Positions 42,055-54,745 are shown, counted from the stretch's first letter. The stretch is DNA of 64,000 nucleotides from Elysia chlorotica (GCA_003991915.1 RQTK01000021.1:1058266-1122265), one strand, 5' to 3'. Notes: generated by a model not told the origin, from the sequence alone. Numbers and translations: made by a program.

Positions 42055-42326
42055 TTATTTATACCTGAAGGGCACCTGTACTGTTATGTTCTTCTTACCA
42101 TGCGGATGGCTCACTTCTTGGACAGTCCCTTCATCGTCAATGATGGCTATCATCGGGGGTTCACCACCTTCGTCGCTGACATTCGTCAAAGATACGATGG
42201 GCACCGCTGACTCCTTGGCACGTTCGGTTCCATCTAGTTTGGCTTTTGAGTCTTGTCTATCTTTGTGTTTGTCCTCATCCCGAGGCTCTATATGTGTCTG
42301 CGAGGCCTTGTTTAACGCCCCTTCTT
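42055..42326 (-). CDS. Gene D exon 4 (probable terminal exon)
   Basis: Acceptor CATTGGCAG, phase 1. The frame runs to TAA at 42057-42055, which overlaps an AATAAA polyadenylation-type hexamer. It encodes a charged segment then NVSDEGGEPPMIAIIDDEG. The internal donor at 42098 leaves open that the last 44 bases are intron. Confidence 0.5.
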
Positions 42327-45300
42327 CTGCCAATGAAAGAAAGCTTTAGAAAACCCAAAGGGACGCTCAGAAGGCTAGCAAAATAGCACTTAAATTAGGC
42401 TGAGATATTTTAGCATTATTTTAACATTAACGTTTCTGATTAGTCTTTATATTTACAAGAAACTCGCATTCAAATTTTCAACATTTAGAGACTTAAACAG
42501 AATTGCCTAAGTTTTGAAGTTACAGCTTTTACAGGAGCTATGCGCCCCAGTTATATTTATTAAGAAAACAAATAGGAATCTGTGAAATGGCTTAATGCCT
42601 TAAAACCTTGAGCCTAGACAAAAACAAAAACAAAACAAAAAACACCCACCCCTGTAGTGTAGAAAGAACAAGTTGTGCGGAGACCACAACACTCACTTTA
42701 GTGTCGCAAGAACCACCTAAAGACCTGGATCAAGACAGGGAAACTGTGACGTCACACCGTAGACTTAGCTTTGGACCCTCGCGACAACGCGAAGCGAGGT
42801 AAACATTGAGGTTAGCAACGATTTTAGCACGGTGTGCCCTTGGTTTTACTAAGTCTTGTTGTTTCAAACAAAATAATGTTCTAATGACAATAGAAAGAGG
42901 GGTTGTAATACTTCGTGCAAAAAACATGCAAGCCTGTGTTTACCGCGCTTCGATATCATGTGACCCCTAGTCGCATTATATACCTTCGCTTCCTGTCTTG
43001 TTGAAGTTCTACTGTCTCTGACCAGGGCACAACTCTGAGAACTGTGGCGTGCCTGGGGGCAAGGGCAACCTGAAGGTTGCTTTCTACACGGCGAGGCTTC
43101 CAATCAAATCACTTACTCAAACCAGAGAGTCTATTTGTGACCAGCCTTCCTCACACTCTTTCTATTATAATTGATTTGTATGATTGGCCGCAATCTGCAT
43201 CGTCACCTTCTCTATAACTGTCGCTTTCTTATCAGATCTCAAGTCAATCCTTGTCTCACATGTATTATTGGATTTCATTCGTGTACCCTCCTTCCTCCAT
43301 TTCCAATAGCTGCTCGTCACGCGTAAAGACTATTTCCTTTAATATCTGATGTTTTCTTTCCAGCAACACTAAATAAGTTATTATCTCTCGTGATTTTTCG
43401 GTAATTTCTACAGACTGTTTGGGTCATTTCACAACAGTGAGCCCGAAAATTTGTATTCCATATTTCGTGCCTCATCCCACACCATACCACTGCTTCTGTT
43501 ATGCCCCGAATACCCCTCATCGCCTCCCCCCCCACTCCCCCCTCCCACAAGTAGATCTCTAGATTTCTTCTCCCCTTGAGCCACCAAATTTAACCCTCCA
43601 TCCGACTTTCCAAAGCGGCCACTTTCCTTCTGTCTGAGCCTCCTACCGTGTTCTGTCTCCGTGACTGCGTCCTTGACGATCTGTGTGGGCCTCCTCGGTG
43701 GTTTTGTAGCGATAGTTGGTCTCAGCAGCCTGGCGTTGCCCCATATGGCTGCCGCTCTAGCCCATCTCCAGTCACACTGAGTCGCCCGGTTAACCAGCTG
43801 TGGAAAGAGTTGAGTTGAGTTGAGTTGGTTCATCGTCCAACGTTAGCGAACTATAGGTGTTATTGTGGACGGATCCCAAGAATGGCGTCTGACGATTTTA
43901 TATAATGCCGCACACGAGACAGGGTGAGTAGACCTGGGCACTTGTCACAGGTGGTCATATTATACTGACACCGATGCAACCAGTTGGATACGAAATTGGA
44001 CACATAATTTTTTTACATATTGTGGGGTTCGAACCGTAGACCTCCTGATCTGGATACCAACGCCCTACCACTTGAGCCAGCTCGCCCCCACCAAATATGT
44101 AAGGGAGACCACTCGATGTTATGATTGACGTGCTGGCTGTGAACATCAACAAAGTTAGGATGACTTGGAGTTTTTTGGGGGGCTTGCTTTTGCAGGTTTT
44201 TTTCTTTCTTTTTTTTTTTTTTTTTTGGGGGGGGTTGCTTTGTTTTGTTTTTCGCAAACAAAATAAAACATTCAGACGCCTTATAACAAGAATCTTCAAC
44301 TGTATATAATGCTTAAGTTTACAAATAATATTGTGTTTATAGACTGTTGAAATGTTTATATTATAAGAGAGTCGATTCCTTAAAATACAAATGTTGAAAT
44401 TGAAAAACAAAATGTTTTTAAGTCAGTGTTTTTACAGATTGAAAATAATATAGTTTTTTTTAGGGTTTATAGCGGCATCCATGATTACGATCACACCTTT
44501 TTCACGGAGTCAACAGCTGAGCTTATAATGGGATACCTGCTCATCATTAGGAATATGAGTTTACATTTTATGAGTTAGGTTATAGCACAGTTATACCACA
44601 TAGCCGTTACTGTGCTGATATGCCGTAAAAACATCTCACTCACACACTCACTCAGAGCACAGTCAGAGGGTTTTTTTCTTGGTCGTGTACTGTTCTTTGG
44701 TTTAACCCAAGCAATGTCTTAAGTAGAAAGTTCCCTATTATGTTTGGAGTACCAGGTCTCTGAAAGAAGCTGGCGTCGCAGTTTGTGGAACCAATCACAT
44801 TGCTTTTCTGTCTAGTGCTTGCCATTTGAGGCTGTCGAATTGATTACTTAGGGCGCAGCGTTTAAAACAGACAAAACCATGGTGCTTCACAGTTTTAGTT
44901 TCCCCAGAAAAACAGATAGTCCGACAACTCTCTTTTATACATTGTGAGCCTTCATATTTTATTCGTCTGTGCATCTTTCTGGATAGATAGATAATTTTCT
45001 TCAGTTGCCCAACTCGTGAGGCCCTAAATACTCACCCAGTCTATTAAAATGATGCCATTGATTGAGATTCCTTCAATGCTTTTCTCGCAATTATTTTGGT
45101 ATTTCTAAAGAATTTAAAATCTTCGCACCGTGTGATTGTCGGGCTCAACGTGCTAGTCGAATCTCTCTGTATGTCGAACAGTGTGCATATCAAATACAAA
45201 TCTAGGTTTCCCAAAGCGTACCCTACGCAGTCAACAACGTTTTCCATTTGGGATGTGAACTCTAGACCTCCGACTCTTCGGTCCAGGTTACTACTGTCTG

Positions 45301-45755
45301 GGCTATGTTACAACTAACCAACCAACTCACAAAGCTATATGCACTTGAGCTGCTTGTTCTAGGTAACCAACCAAACCAGCCTTTATATATTTAAGCTTTA
45401 TAATAACAAACATACCAACCTACATGTATTGAGCTTCAGATCATAGGTAACCATCAAAACAACCAAACCAACCTTGATCATTTTTTTAGTTGTTGCTCCT
45501 AGGCAACAACAACAACAAACGCACCAACCTTACTGTATTTGAGGTGTTGGTCCTAAATAACAATAGCAAGAACTTTCACAAACCTCCATGTATGTGAGCT
45601 GCTGCTCGAGCTTCTCCCCCAGCAGAGAGGACCCCTCCGACCAGGAGTTCCGGTCCGTCCACTCCATCGTCTCGTAGGGCGGGATGGCGTTCTCGAAAGG
45701 GCTGCCAAGCCTCCATAGCGCAGGGAAGATGAAAAGTGCAGTAGAAATAATAATG

Positions 45756-45842
<87 letters not shown>

Positions 45843-47513
45843 NNNNNNNNNNNNNNNNNNNNNNNNNNNNNNNNNNNNNNNNNNNNNNNNNNNNNNNNNN
45901 NNNNNNNNNNNNNNNNNNNNNNNNNNNNNNNNNNNNNNNNNNNNNNNNNNNNNNNNNNNNNNNNNNNNNNNNNNNNNNNNNNNNNNNNNNNNNNNNNNNN
46001 NNNNNNNNNNNNNNNNNNNNNNNNNNNNNNNNNNNNNNNNNNNNNNNNNNNNNNNNNNNNNNNNNNNNNNNNNNNNNNNNNNNNNNNNNNNNNNNNNNNN
46101 NNNNNNNNNNNNNNNNNNNNNNNNNNNNNNNNNNNNNNNNNNNNNNNNNNNNNNNNNNNNNNNNNNNNNNNNNNNNNNNNNNNNNNNNNNNNNNNNNNNN
46201 NNNNNNNNNNNNNNNNNNNNNNNNNNNNNNNNNNNNNNNNNNNNNNNNNNNNNNNNNNNNNNNNNNNNNNNNNNNNNNNNNNNNNNNNNNNNNNNNNNNN
46301 NNNNNNNNNNNNNNNNNNNNNNNNNNNNNNNNNNNNNNNNNNNNNNNNNNNNNNNNNNNNNNNNNNNNNNNNNNNNNNNNNNNNNNNNNNNNNNNNNNNN
46401 NNNNNNNNNNNNNNNNNNNNNNNNNNNNNNNNNNNNNNNNNNNNNNNNNNNNNNNNNNNNNNNNNNNNNNNNNNNNNNNNNNNNNNNNNNNNNNNNNNNN
46501 NNNNNNNNNNNNNNNNNNNNNNNNNNNNNNNNNNNNNNNNNNNNNNNNNNNNNNNNNNNNNNNNNNNNNNNNNNNNNNNNNNNNNNNNNNNNNNNNNNNN
46601 NNNNNNNNNNNNNNNNNNNNNNNNNNNNNNNNNNNNNNNNNNNNNNNNNNNNNNNNNNNNNNNNNNNNNNNNNNNNNNNNNNNNNNNNNNNNNNNNNNNN
46701 NNNNNNNNNNNNNNNNNNNNNNNNNNNNNNNNNNNNNNNNNNNNNNNNNNNNNNNNNNNNNNNNNNNNNNNNNNAAGAAGAAGAAGAAGAAGAAGAAGAA
46801 GAAGAAGAAGAAGAAGAAGAAGAAGAAGAAGAAGAAGAAGAAGAAGAAGAAGATGAAGAAGAAGAAGAGGAAGATACATCTTTCTTTACGTGGTATTAAG
46901 CAAATATGGTTATAACTTACTGAACATGGTTAAACTAAAACCAGTATCAATACAAATTGAGAAACATATAACATTACATATGTTAATGACCTTTACATAT
47001 AAGTGCTGTAGAAAGAAAGACATTCTAAGTCTCATTAAGAAGTATTCAAGCACATATAGCCCACGTCGATAGGAAAACGTTAACCTTTTTTTGTACCTCC
47101 CTATTAGTTACAAGCTTGCATACACTTGCCAATTTAACTTGGACTTTATTGTCAGGACTAGATATTTGTTAGATAGATAGAAAAATTAGAAAGATGAAAG
47201 GAAAATAAGAATGGAGCATACATCTAAATCTAGATAGAAAGAGAGAAAAAAGAGAACAGAGAGAGAGACAGACAGAGACAGACAGACAGACAGACACACA
47301 GACACACAGACACACAGGCAGACAGGCGGATTAAACAATGATCTAACCATCTCCTATTGTAACTTTTAAAGTCTGCCCTTACGGTTTTCGTTTCTTTCCG
47401 ATTTTCTTTTTGACTTTCTTCATCTGTTCTTGAGCTGGATCTAGATCTACTAAAAATCGTTCTTGGCTTCCGATTGAAATGATTGACGAATGTCGGTTAC
47501 TACTTGTCTCCAT
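42055..47513 (-). CDS. Gene D: third, diverged member of the gene B family
   Basis: Minus-strand exons are 47513-47383 (METSSNRHSS...KKIGKKRK), 45710-45584, 43797-43647 and 42326-42055, with phases 2, 0 and 1 as in gene B. The shared core aligns without gaps over 20 residues: LLGEKLEQQL plus NRATQCDWRWARAAAIWGNARLL here against LLGDVLDRQL plus TRACQTDWKW and VRWRHARII in gene B. Read through to TAA the last exon gives 681 bases (226 residues). A donor (CATG|GTAAGA at 42098) offers an alternative continuation that I could not find. The 3' part (exon 4) is Lys/Asp/Glu-rich with VPIVSLTNVSDEGGEPPMIA and is unlike gene B exon 4. No known domain is recognised. A 932-base N gap lies in intron 1. 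Confidence 0.6.
42663..42798 (+). CDS. Possible extra plus-strand exon, unassigned
   Basis: Bounded by TGTAG and GCGAG|GTAAAC and open in the phase that gene B-plus exon 3 would need, it encodes TSCAETTTLTLVSQEPPKDL and HRRLSFGPSRQ. It is GC- and CpG-richer than its surroundings, but the acceptor is weak and there is no similarity to gene B-minus exon 4. It includes a perfect CRE-like GTGACGTCAC at 42746-42755, so it could instead be regulatory DNA. Confidence 0.22.
43647..43797 (-). CDS. Gene D exon 3
   Basis: Acceptor TTTCCACAG, donor G|GTAGGA, phase 0 to 1. It encodes LVNRATQCDWRWARAAAIWG and a Pro/Thr/Arg tail. Relative to gene B the intron lies seven codons earlier in the alignment. Confidence 0.65.
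43812..44098 (-). repeat. tRNA-derived SINE copy, near full length
   Basis: Minus-strand head GCTGGCTCAAGTGGTAGGGC and CGGTTCGAACCCC, body CATCGGTGTCAGTATAATAT, and tail GGATCCGTCCACAATAACAC. Confidence 0.8.
44100..45580. other. Gene D intron 2
   Basis: AT-rich with a T-run and ACCAACC-rich stretch (45310-45540). No exon seen. Confidence 0.5.
45584..45710 (-). CDS. Gene D exon 2
   Basis: Acceptor TATGGAG, donor GAG|GTTTGT, phase 2 to 0. It encodes NAIPPYETMEW and EGSSLLGEKLEQQLTYME. It is GC-rich against the flanking simple repeats. Confidence 0.65.
45843..46774. other. Assembly gap (932 N)
   Basis: Flanked by (ATA)n and (GAA)n. It lies in gene D intron 1. Confidence 1.
47383..47513 (-). 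CDS. Gene D exon 1
   Basis: ATG opens METSSNRHSSIISIGSQ and ends in a Lys-rich helix (QMKKVKKKIGKKRK). Donor CC|GTAAGG is phase 2, exactly what exon 2 (first base G) needs. The exon itself contains GGATCTAGATCTA. Confidence 0.55.
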
Positions 47514-47847
47514 TGTTATGTAATTCTGTTGCGAGTGCTGTGCGTTTCTTCTGATATGTAATTCTAGATATTTGTATAATATTGTTTTAAGATGTATTTG
47601 TAATTTTGTGATGAGAAGTTAGGATAAAGATGAAAAGTTAAAAAGATGTGATGGGTGGCGAAGATTTTTTGAAGGAAAGGAAGTGACAATGTATTTTCGA
47701 ACCCATCCGTTCATCGTTTAAGTAGGTCGTTTTTTTTACCATTTAAATATAGCATAATTATAACTATACACACAATACTTTTAGCGCTATCGGTGCGCAA
47801 ATAATTGTGATACTATTATTTTCATCAAGGCTTTTGTAAGACTCAGG

Positions 47848-47953
47848 GCAGAAAGTACACCGTCCCGGTAGCGTACGACTCTTCGTAAGAATATGAGAAT
47901 AAGAGGGATTACGACAAGTCGTAAGCTACCGCAACGCTGTAGTTGTACTTACC
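47848..47953. mobile_element. MITE-like palindromic element, family 2
   Basis: AAAGTACACCGTCCCGGTAG and CTACCGCAACGCTGTAGTTG ends enclose CGTACGACTCTTCGTAAG and TTACGACAAGTCGTAAGC. It lies upstream of gene D. Confidence 0.7.
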
Positions 47954-47999
47954 GCTTTAGAATTTCATTGCTCTCTATCTCTACACCTTTGTTTACACT

Positions 48000-48215
48000 G
48001 CAAAGGGCGATGCAGTCTAAGGTTCGAGAGAGTTGCTTGCAATCGCAATGTTGCTGGTTTGATTCTTGATCTGACCACCGCGTGTGTGTTGCTTTTTTCA
48101 TACCACTTGAGCCGGTGTCAATTTCCCGTGAGCGGCCAAACATCGGATATCCCGTCCTGGGTCCCTGTCGCCCTTTCTGATTACTCTTAAGACGTTGAAG
48201 GCATTAAACTCCATT
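48000..48215 (+). repeat. Second-type SINE
   Basis: It has a B-box-like GGTTTGATTCTTG, CTTGAGCCGGTGTCAATTTC, and the tail CCTGGGTCCCTGTCGCCCTT then AAGACGTTGAAGGCATTAAA. Confidence 0.55.
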
Positions 48216-48349
48216 TTCTGCGACTAACGATTACTTTCATTAAAACGCTTGTTGAGATTTTGTATTCAATGTTTGAGTTTCAGCAACCCCCCCCCCCCCC
48301 CCCCCCAACCCCTCCCATCTCCTATGCCTCCTCTGACATTAACATTTTT

Positions 48350-48640
48350 ATTTAGCTTTTTCTTGAAACTTGATGTATAGAAGTCTCATAATAGATACCC
48401 AACATCGTAGCTTGCCCATAATATGTAAAGATGTCAGGTAGAATTTAAAGGACGTGGGGCATCTTAATTGACCACCAGTGTTGTGAGTAGGAAAGTAGAG
48501 CATAGTAATCCATACTCTGGCACCGGTTACCACAGATGCTAAGGTTTGTCCTCGACCAGTACTTAGAGCAATTTTGGCAAGTTCGTCAGCCATTTCATTA
48601 CCTTCTATATCTGCTCAAGGCGCAGTGCATGTACTGTAAA
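48350..48640 (-). pseudogene. RNase H-like fragment of a non-LTR retrotransposon
   Basis: The minus frame reads IEGNEMADELAKIALSTG, the usual end of a retrotransposon RNase H domain. It is interrupted upstream by stops. Confidence 0.5.
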
Positions 48641-48789
48641 AACAATCTCCAAGCTGGAGGGAGCGCTAATATCACTGTCGGACTTTTGAATCTCAGCTAT
48701 TTCACTTCGTGTCTGTATAGCACTGTTTGGGAGACCTTAGGCGACGAAAAACTAATAAAACATTACACTAAAGTAGGGGGGGGGGTGCA

Positions 48790-48905
48790 TAAGAAGGGGC
48801 AACAGATAACTCAACCGAGTTGGTAGTGCTATGAATAATGAACTGATCAGCAGGTCTGAGGTTCAAACCAATCCATGTGTGCCGTCTCCGTATAGAACAG
48901 ACCCC
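48790..48905 (+). repeat. tRNA-headed SINE relic
   Basis: TAACTCAACCGAGTTGGTAG and GAGGTTCAAACC have A-box and B-box spacing; the body decays quickly. Confidence 0.45.
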
Positions 48906-49559
48906 TGGAAATAGTATCATTACTTGGAAATTCTGACGGTTTTATTGTGTTGTTTTTTTAACTCTGGCGATCAGCAAGGGAAGTGCTCCATAGAAAACCA
49001 AAGACCAAACAATTTTAAAAGATTGCCTCCCTTCCAAAACTGTGTGTATAAGTGTATAGCTTTAATTGTTCTGCAAGTGATGGCCTATCCTATTATAAAA
49101 CAAACACAAACAAATTTATGTTGTAATTGTAGAACTAGAAATGATGGAAAGAATTGTAGCGAAACAATCGTATAAGTATTACAAATTAAGGATACTAATG
49201 GAAAAGGTGATAATAGAGGATATTGCAGTAGTGGTGACGGTGACATGAGAATAGTAATAAAAACAACAATAATATTGACGTAATGATACGTGCAGCAGCT
49301 TTAAATTCTTACCCACCCTAAGCAACTTCTTGACAAATCTGAACCTATAAGCGCACTCGCAAGGAAGAAGCTACATTTGGGATTAAGGGAAACAATCACT
49401 ACTAAAATAAAGCTGATAACATGTTATCCCTTTCTCTGTTGTTTTATCTATAGACTACACCTCTCTAGTCTATCCCAATATGATTTAACTAACAATCACT
49501 CCCACTAACCCACTCTGTCAGTTCAAACTGAAAAGTAATTGAATCGGAAAAAGACTTAA

Positions 49560-50190
49560 GAAAATAATTATTACAGGGGTCGTTGAAAGATTCCAAGCGT
49601 GGTGTGATAACTACCACCTTTTACTCAATGTAAACAAAACAAAAAAGCTGGTCCTAGATTTCCGGAAAAACAATAACCACCACGCAGTGTTAAAACGGAA
49701 GGGTCTATAGGTTGAACAAGTGTCAAATTATAAATACTTCGGGGTAACAATCAACGAAAGTCTAGAATGGATCCCCATGCATCGAATGTATTAAGTAAAT
49801 AAATCAAAGAATATATTTTATAAGAAGTCTATAAATCAATTCAATATCGAGATAAATATGTTCTTCATATTCTATTAAGTGACAATGCTTAGTCGTGTCT
49901 AGTTTTGCCTTGGGGCGGGAATGCTAAAGTTTCCGACAAATCAAAATTAAACAGCGTTCTGAGGCGGGGGGGGGGGGGGGGGCTCAAAATGAGGTGAAAG
50001 TGCTGACAGCTTAACAACTATTTGACACATTGTGTTTTAAGAAAATGTCGGGCACTTTGAAAGACAATTTCGCTAGACAATTAATTGCGTGTCAACGGTC
50101 TAGAAAATTAAGACATGTAAAGGCCAGAACTGATGGATATTATAAATCATGTATACCACATTCTATACGGTTACATAACATGAATTACTT
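49560..50190 (+). pseudogene. Non-LTR retrotransposon reverse transcriptase 3' remnant
   Basis: Broken frames read WCDNYHLLLNVNKTKKLVLD, SNYKYFGVTINESLEW and, further on, the C-terminal style KARTDGYYKSCIPHSIRLHN. These are typical of CR1/L2-like elements. Stops and shifts are many. Confidence 0.75.
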
Positions 50191-51314
50191 AGCATAAAAT
50201 GTTTGTTTTATACAGTGATGTATCTTCACTAACCCTAAACTATGCCATCTTACAGTAATCTGTGATATATTTTGTCTCTACTATTGTGAGGTCATAACCA
50301 GTGTAAGAAAATATTTAACAAGATAATTATAATCCTGCCAAATAATAAATGCATAATTTCACAATTTTGTTGGGTACCCCCCCCCCCTCAAAACCTCCCT
50401 CACATTACACACACACTAAAGTTGCTGACTGACAACATAACGTCGTTTTTCTCAAATAATCCACAGCAAAGCCTGCGCGTTCCTGAAAACATTGTGGTAC
50501 AATTCTACAACAGAGTAAAAAACAAAGGAACTCATACCACTACACACAATTTCAATCGAAAGAAGTATTCTAGTTATCCACAAAAAAGACAAACAAAAAG
50601 TAGTGTTTCCTTTTATTTGTTAATAACACTTTGTTCAAATGTTCATGACAAATAGCACGGACTTCACACCAACAAATAAAAAAGTGCTGCTCCAAAATTC
50701 GCATCCTTTACTGGCCATTAGGGTATAAATGTGTGCACAAATTGTTAACATTTTATAATATTATACGACATTGAACAGAGAAAAACATTATCATATCATT
50801 CTTTACAATTGAAAGTATCATCATATTGATTCACTAAAATTTTACACGTATTTCATTACTTTACCTCCTTAATACAATTGTTTTATTGTAAGTATTTCAT
50901 TAGCATGGAAACTTTGAGAAAGCAACGGGGTAAAATCTTGAAAAAATGGTGAAAAGGGGCTGAGGAAAAAAAAAGCACTTGTTCACTGTAGATATCCATA
51001 AGCAGCTTAGAAAGACAAGCTGAAATTACCACAAAACGTTTACATATTGTAAAGGCTCCAGGAAAAAGTTTAAAGATAATCAGATTTTATAGTTTAGAGG
51101 TGACCAATTCTTTTATCTTAAAACAACAACAAAAAAATGAGGGAAAGCGACATCCAAAATAAGTAGAAAAATATATGTCACAGAAATCTTAGAATACATT
51201 AAACAAAGGGCATGCAATTACTTCTTCCAAAAAATCTATTGACATAAATTTCGTTGCAGTTGAAAGGGCACTGTAAATATTTATGTTATTATTTTCACAT
51301 TATCTAACCATCTG

Positions 51315-51562
<248 letters not shown>

Positions 51563-54500
51563 CTCTCATATTTCCCTGGCAGATCCATCTGTAAGGATGT
51601 CAATATCAAACATATTTTAAAAAATGGAAAGAGAATAAAACACAATCATTAGATTTACTATGAATTCAAAATGTATTAATTTTTCACATAGTGTCAATGT
51701 CTTTTTCCCACCTTCTGGTCTCTTTCACACCTGCATTATAATACAATTACACCAAGCCAAAGGCTATTAAGACAAATCAAAGACCAATTTTACTCAATTT
51801 TTATAAAATAAGGGATATACTACCCAATAAATAATGAAGCAGCAGTTTTCCTTCAAAACTCTCCATTAGTATGTTATGCAACAAATTTGGACTGACCAGT
51901 GTAAATCGGTGCATTTCCCAAGGCTAGACTTTAACCAAAATGTAGACCGGGACCAATATTGAGGAATTTGTGAGGTAGGTAAAAAAATTATTTTTTTTTA
52001 CTTCAGTTATGAGTATTAGCATTGAGAGTGAAGTTCCAGCAAAATGGCTTGTATACCGGTATTCTCAAATAATATTAAAAACGGTTTCAAATATCGACTG
52101 AAATAAATATTAACATTGCCTTTGTGAGATAAATAGCAAAATTAATATTAAATAATTTAGGGCTAATACTGCTTCTTGCATTTTATCACATTGTAGCTGT
52201 CAGCAGTTCGCGCCAGTTATCCCAGTTTTGTTCTTGACTACAAAGTCCGCAGCTTTGGAAATTATAATTTATTAGTATACAATATTCACATTTCTGACAG
52301 GGTCAACAGAGTGCAATCATTCCTTCCAAATGCCCCATATCTTTTATTCACTTGTTCCACATTGTTCCAATTCGTTCGAGTTTTTATCTCTAAATGCGCG
52401 CTTTAAGCTAAAAAACAAAATTATTTTGCATGAGAAATAATCCAACTGCTAGATCACCCCGTCTATATATTTATCTTTGATTACATAAAAATTATGCTAG
52501 ACAGATTTGGATAGCAAAATCACATTAACAAATACTTCTGAGCTTATCTACTAAATAATACGTGCCTTGGAATGGTGTTCGATTAAAATAATCATACTTT
52601 TTTGTCCGCTAAGTACAAAAAATAACATAACAATATCAGATTAATTTAAGTGATGATATTTCTATTTAGAGAAGTTTAATCTCCGTGGCCATTAATTTTT
52701 TTCTGTTTTTCTATGTGTTTTTACAATGTGACTGAAATGAGACAGAAGTATTTCACATAATCTTTTCCATAGAATTAGAAAGCATTAACTTGTGACATTC
52801 GAGAAACACGCAGTCAGAATACTGTTTGCTTATTTTTTCTTGGGCTTTTTTTTGTCTTTTTTTTCTCAATAATGAATACGATTAATATCAAATAATTTTT
52901 TAAAATGTTATGAAGGGTTTCGTAATGAAACGCATTGCATGTTAGTATGTATCAATCTCCTTAAAGTTAAAAGAGTCATCATAAAAGTTTTTATATCTCC
53001 ATTTTTACTGCTCTCTTACATAATGAAGTGTGTTAAAATTGTGAGTCTTCATCATAAAAATAAGATTTGAAAAAAATTGAAACTCATAAAATTAATGACA
53101 CGTGTTTTTCAAGTTGATACAATGCAAAGAGAAATAAAGGTGAAAACATCTCAGGTTTTGGCCAATATTCTAATCTTTTAAACGACATACCATACGAATC
53201 AACAGGAAATTCACCATATAAATATCAGATGGTGGCTGGTTAAAAACATTAGCGGTATAATAGTTATAATAGGCCTTTAGATCTAAGGCTGATGATCTGG
53301 CAGGTACAGAAGTCAGTGAATAAAAGCCATTCGATTGTCATTGACGTTGACATTCTGAAATGACTACAAACGATGACTTAGATAATCTCCTTTGTGGCTG
53401 ATACGTCCTGATAGAATGTGTATCAAAATACAGTCATGTGTTAAATCCAGGCAATTTTCACAGCACTAGTTATAAAAATTGTAAAAAGTAATAGCATAGA
53501 TTTAAACGATAATTGTACTTGTGCTCCAGAGTGTTTTAAATAATGACTATATAAACTGGTAATGAGGGTCATTTTTAATATGCTTATCATAGCACTGGTC
53601 GCGAAAACTTATCTTGATTAAAACAATAGTTGCATTTCCCCGCTGCTGTACACAAATTATATTAAAAACATTTTTTATCGAAATCTTAACAATTATATAT
53701 TATTAACAGTAACACATTGCAAAGCAGATATTATTCACAAACCTATGCAGTAATACTGGGATCTATTGTGTCTAAAGAACTATAATAAAATAGAAGAAAA
53801 AAAAGATTTGTTACAAAACATTATGAGAGTTGGTATGGCAAAATGTTTTGAAAATAATTAATTAAACCCGAAACAATGAAAGGTTGGTTGATAAAATGAG
53901 TAGTTTTTAGTTTCAATGACTAGGTAAAATATTTATGCTTTGAGCTCCCCGTTTCCCTTTCACTCACATTTTTTTCGCCTGTATTTAGATAATAGAGTTG
54001 GCAACCTAACGCCAAAATAGCGTGTGTGTGCTAATTTTGTTATAAATATTTGACCAAAACGTACACTTTAAATACTGGTATGGCTAGCAGCTCTGTATAG
54101 CAAATGGAATTGCATGACAAGGCCTCGTTATAGATACATACACTTCGCGTAATACAGGTTATGGTAAACATCGAATATGACTATTATGCTGTGTGCAGAC
54201 ACATCAAGACAAAGGAATCTGTATTTTGGATAATATTGTCTCACACACCCGGGATGTAATTATCATGATTTTTCTTAAAGCAATATCCTGAACCCCACTC
54301 CCTGCTCAACACATTTTCCAATCCCACTTGCATTCCAATCTCATCCAATATACAAGCTGAAGAAAGTGGACCCAAATAGGTGCTATATCGAAGCAATAAT
54401 GTTAAATTAATGTTCTTTTTCATCCAAGAAGTGGATATGTCTTGTGTAAAAGTTCTTGAGGTTGTAAGGGATATCTGGGTTATTGTTTTTTTTTTCAATA

Positions 54501-54666
54501 AAAATATTAGCTGGATTTCATTGTTCTCTCCTTCCCAAGGCAGAGGGGAGTCTAGAAACAACAATAAAACAAACTTCCCATCCTGTGTTTATTACCTCGC
54601 CTTGTCCTCATGATCAACAAATTCATTCTTCTAAATCAAAACCTTTTAAAGTATCCTTTCTCTGTT

Positions 54667-54745
54667 TAGAAGTTGCGCATGCGACGTGCACAACGATAAC
54701 GAAATGCTGACGCATGACGTAAATATGCCTGATTGGTTCGAGATT
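54667..54745. promoter_or_regulatory. Possible promoter element cluster
   Basis: TTGCGCATGCGAC (NRF1-like), GCATGACGTAA (CRE/ATF-like) and GATTGG (inverted CCAAT) fall within 80 bp, about 500 bp past the CPT1 stop. No first exon is assigned beside it. Confidence 0.3.

Noticed and set aside
45530..46879. Very long frames across N gaps
   Set aside because: Unknown bases and flanking microsatellites account for nearly all of the length.
54241..54564. 107-codon minus frame next to the promoter-like cluster
   Set aside because: It lacks an early ATG and any recognisable motif; the position alone is not enough.
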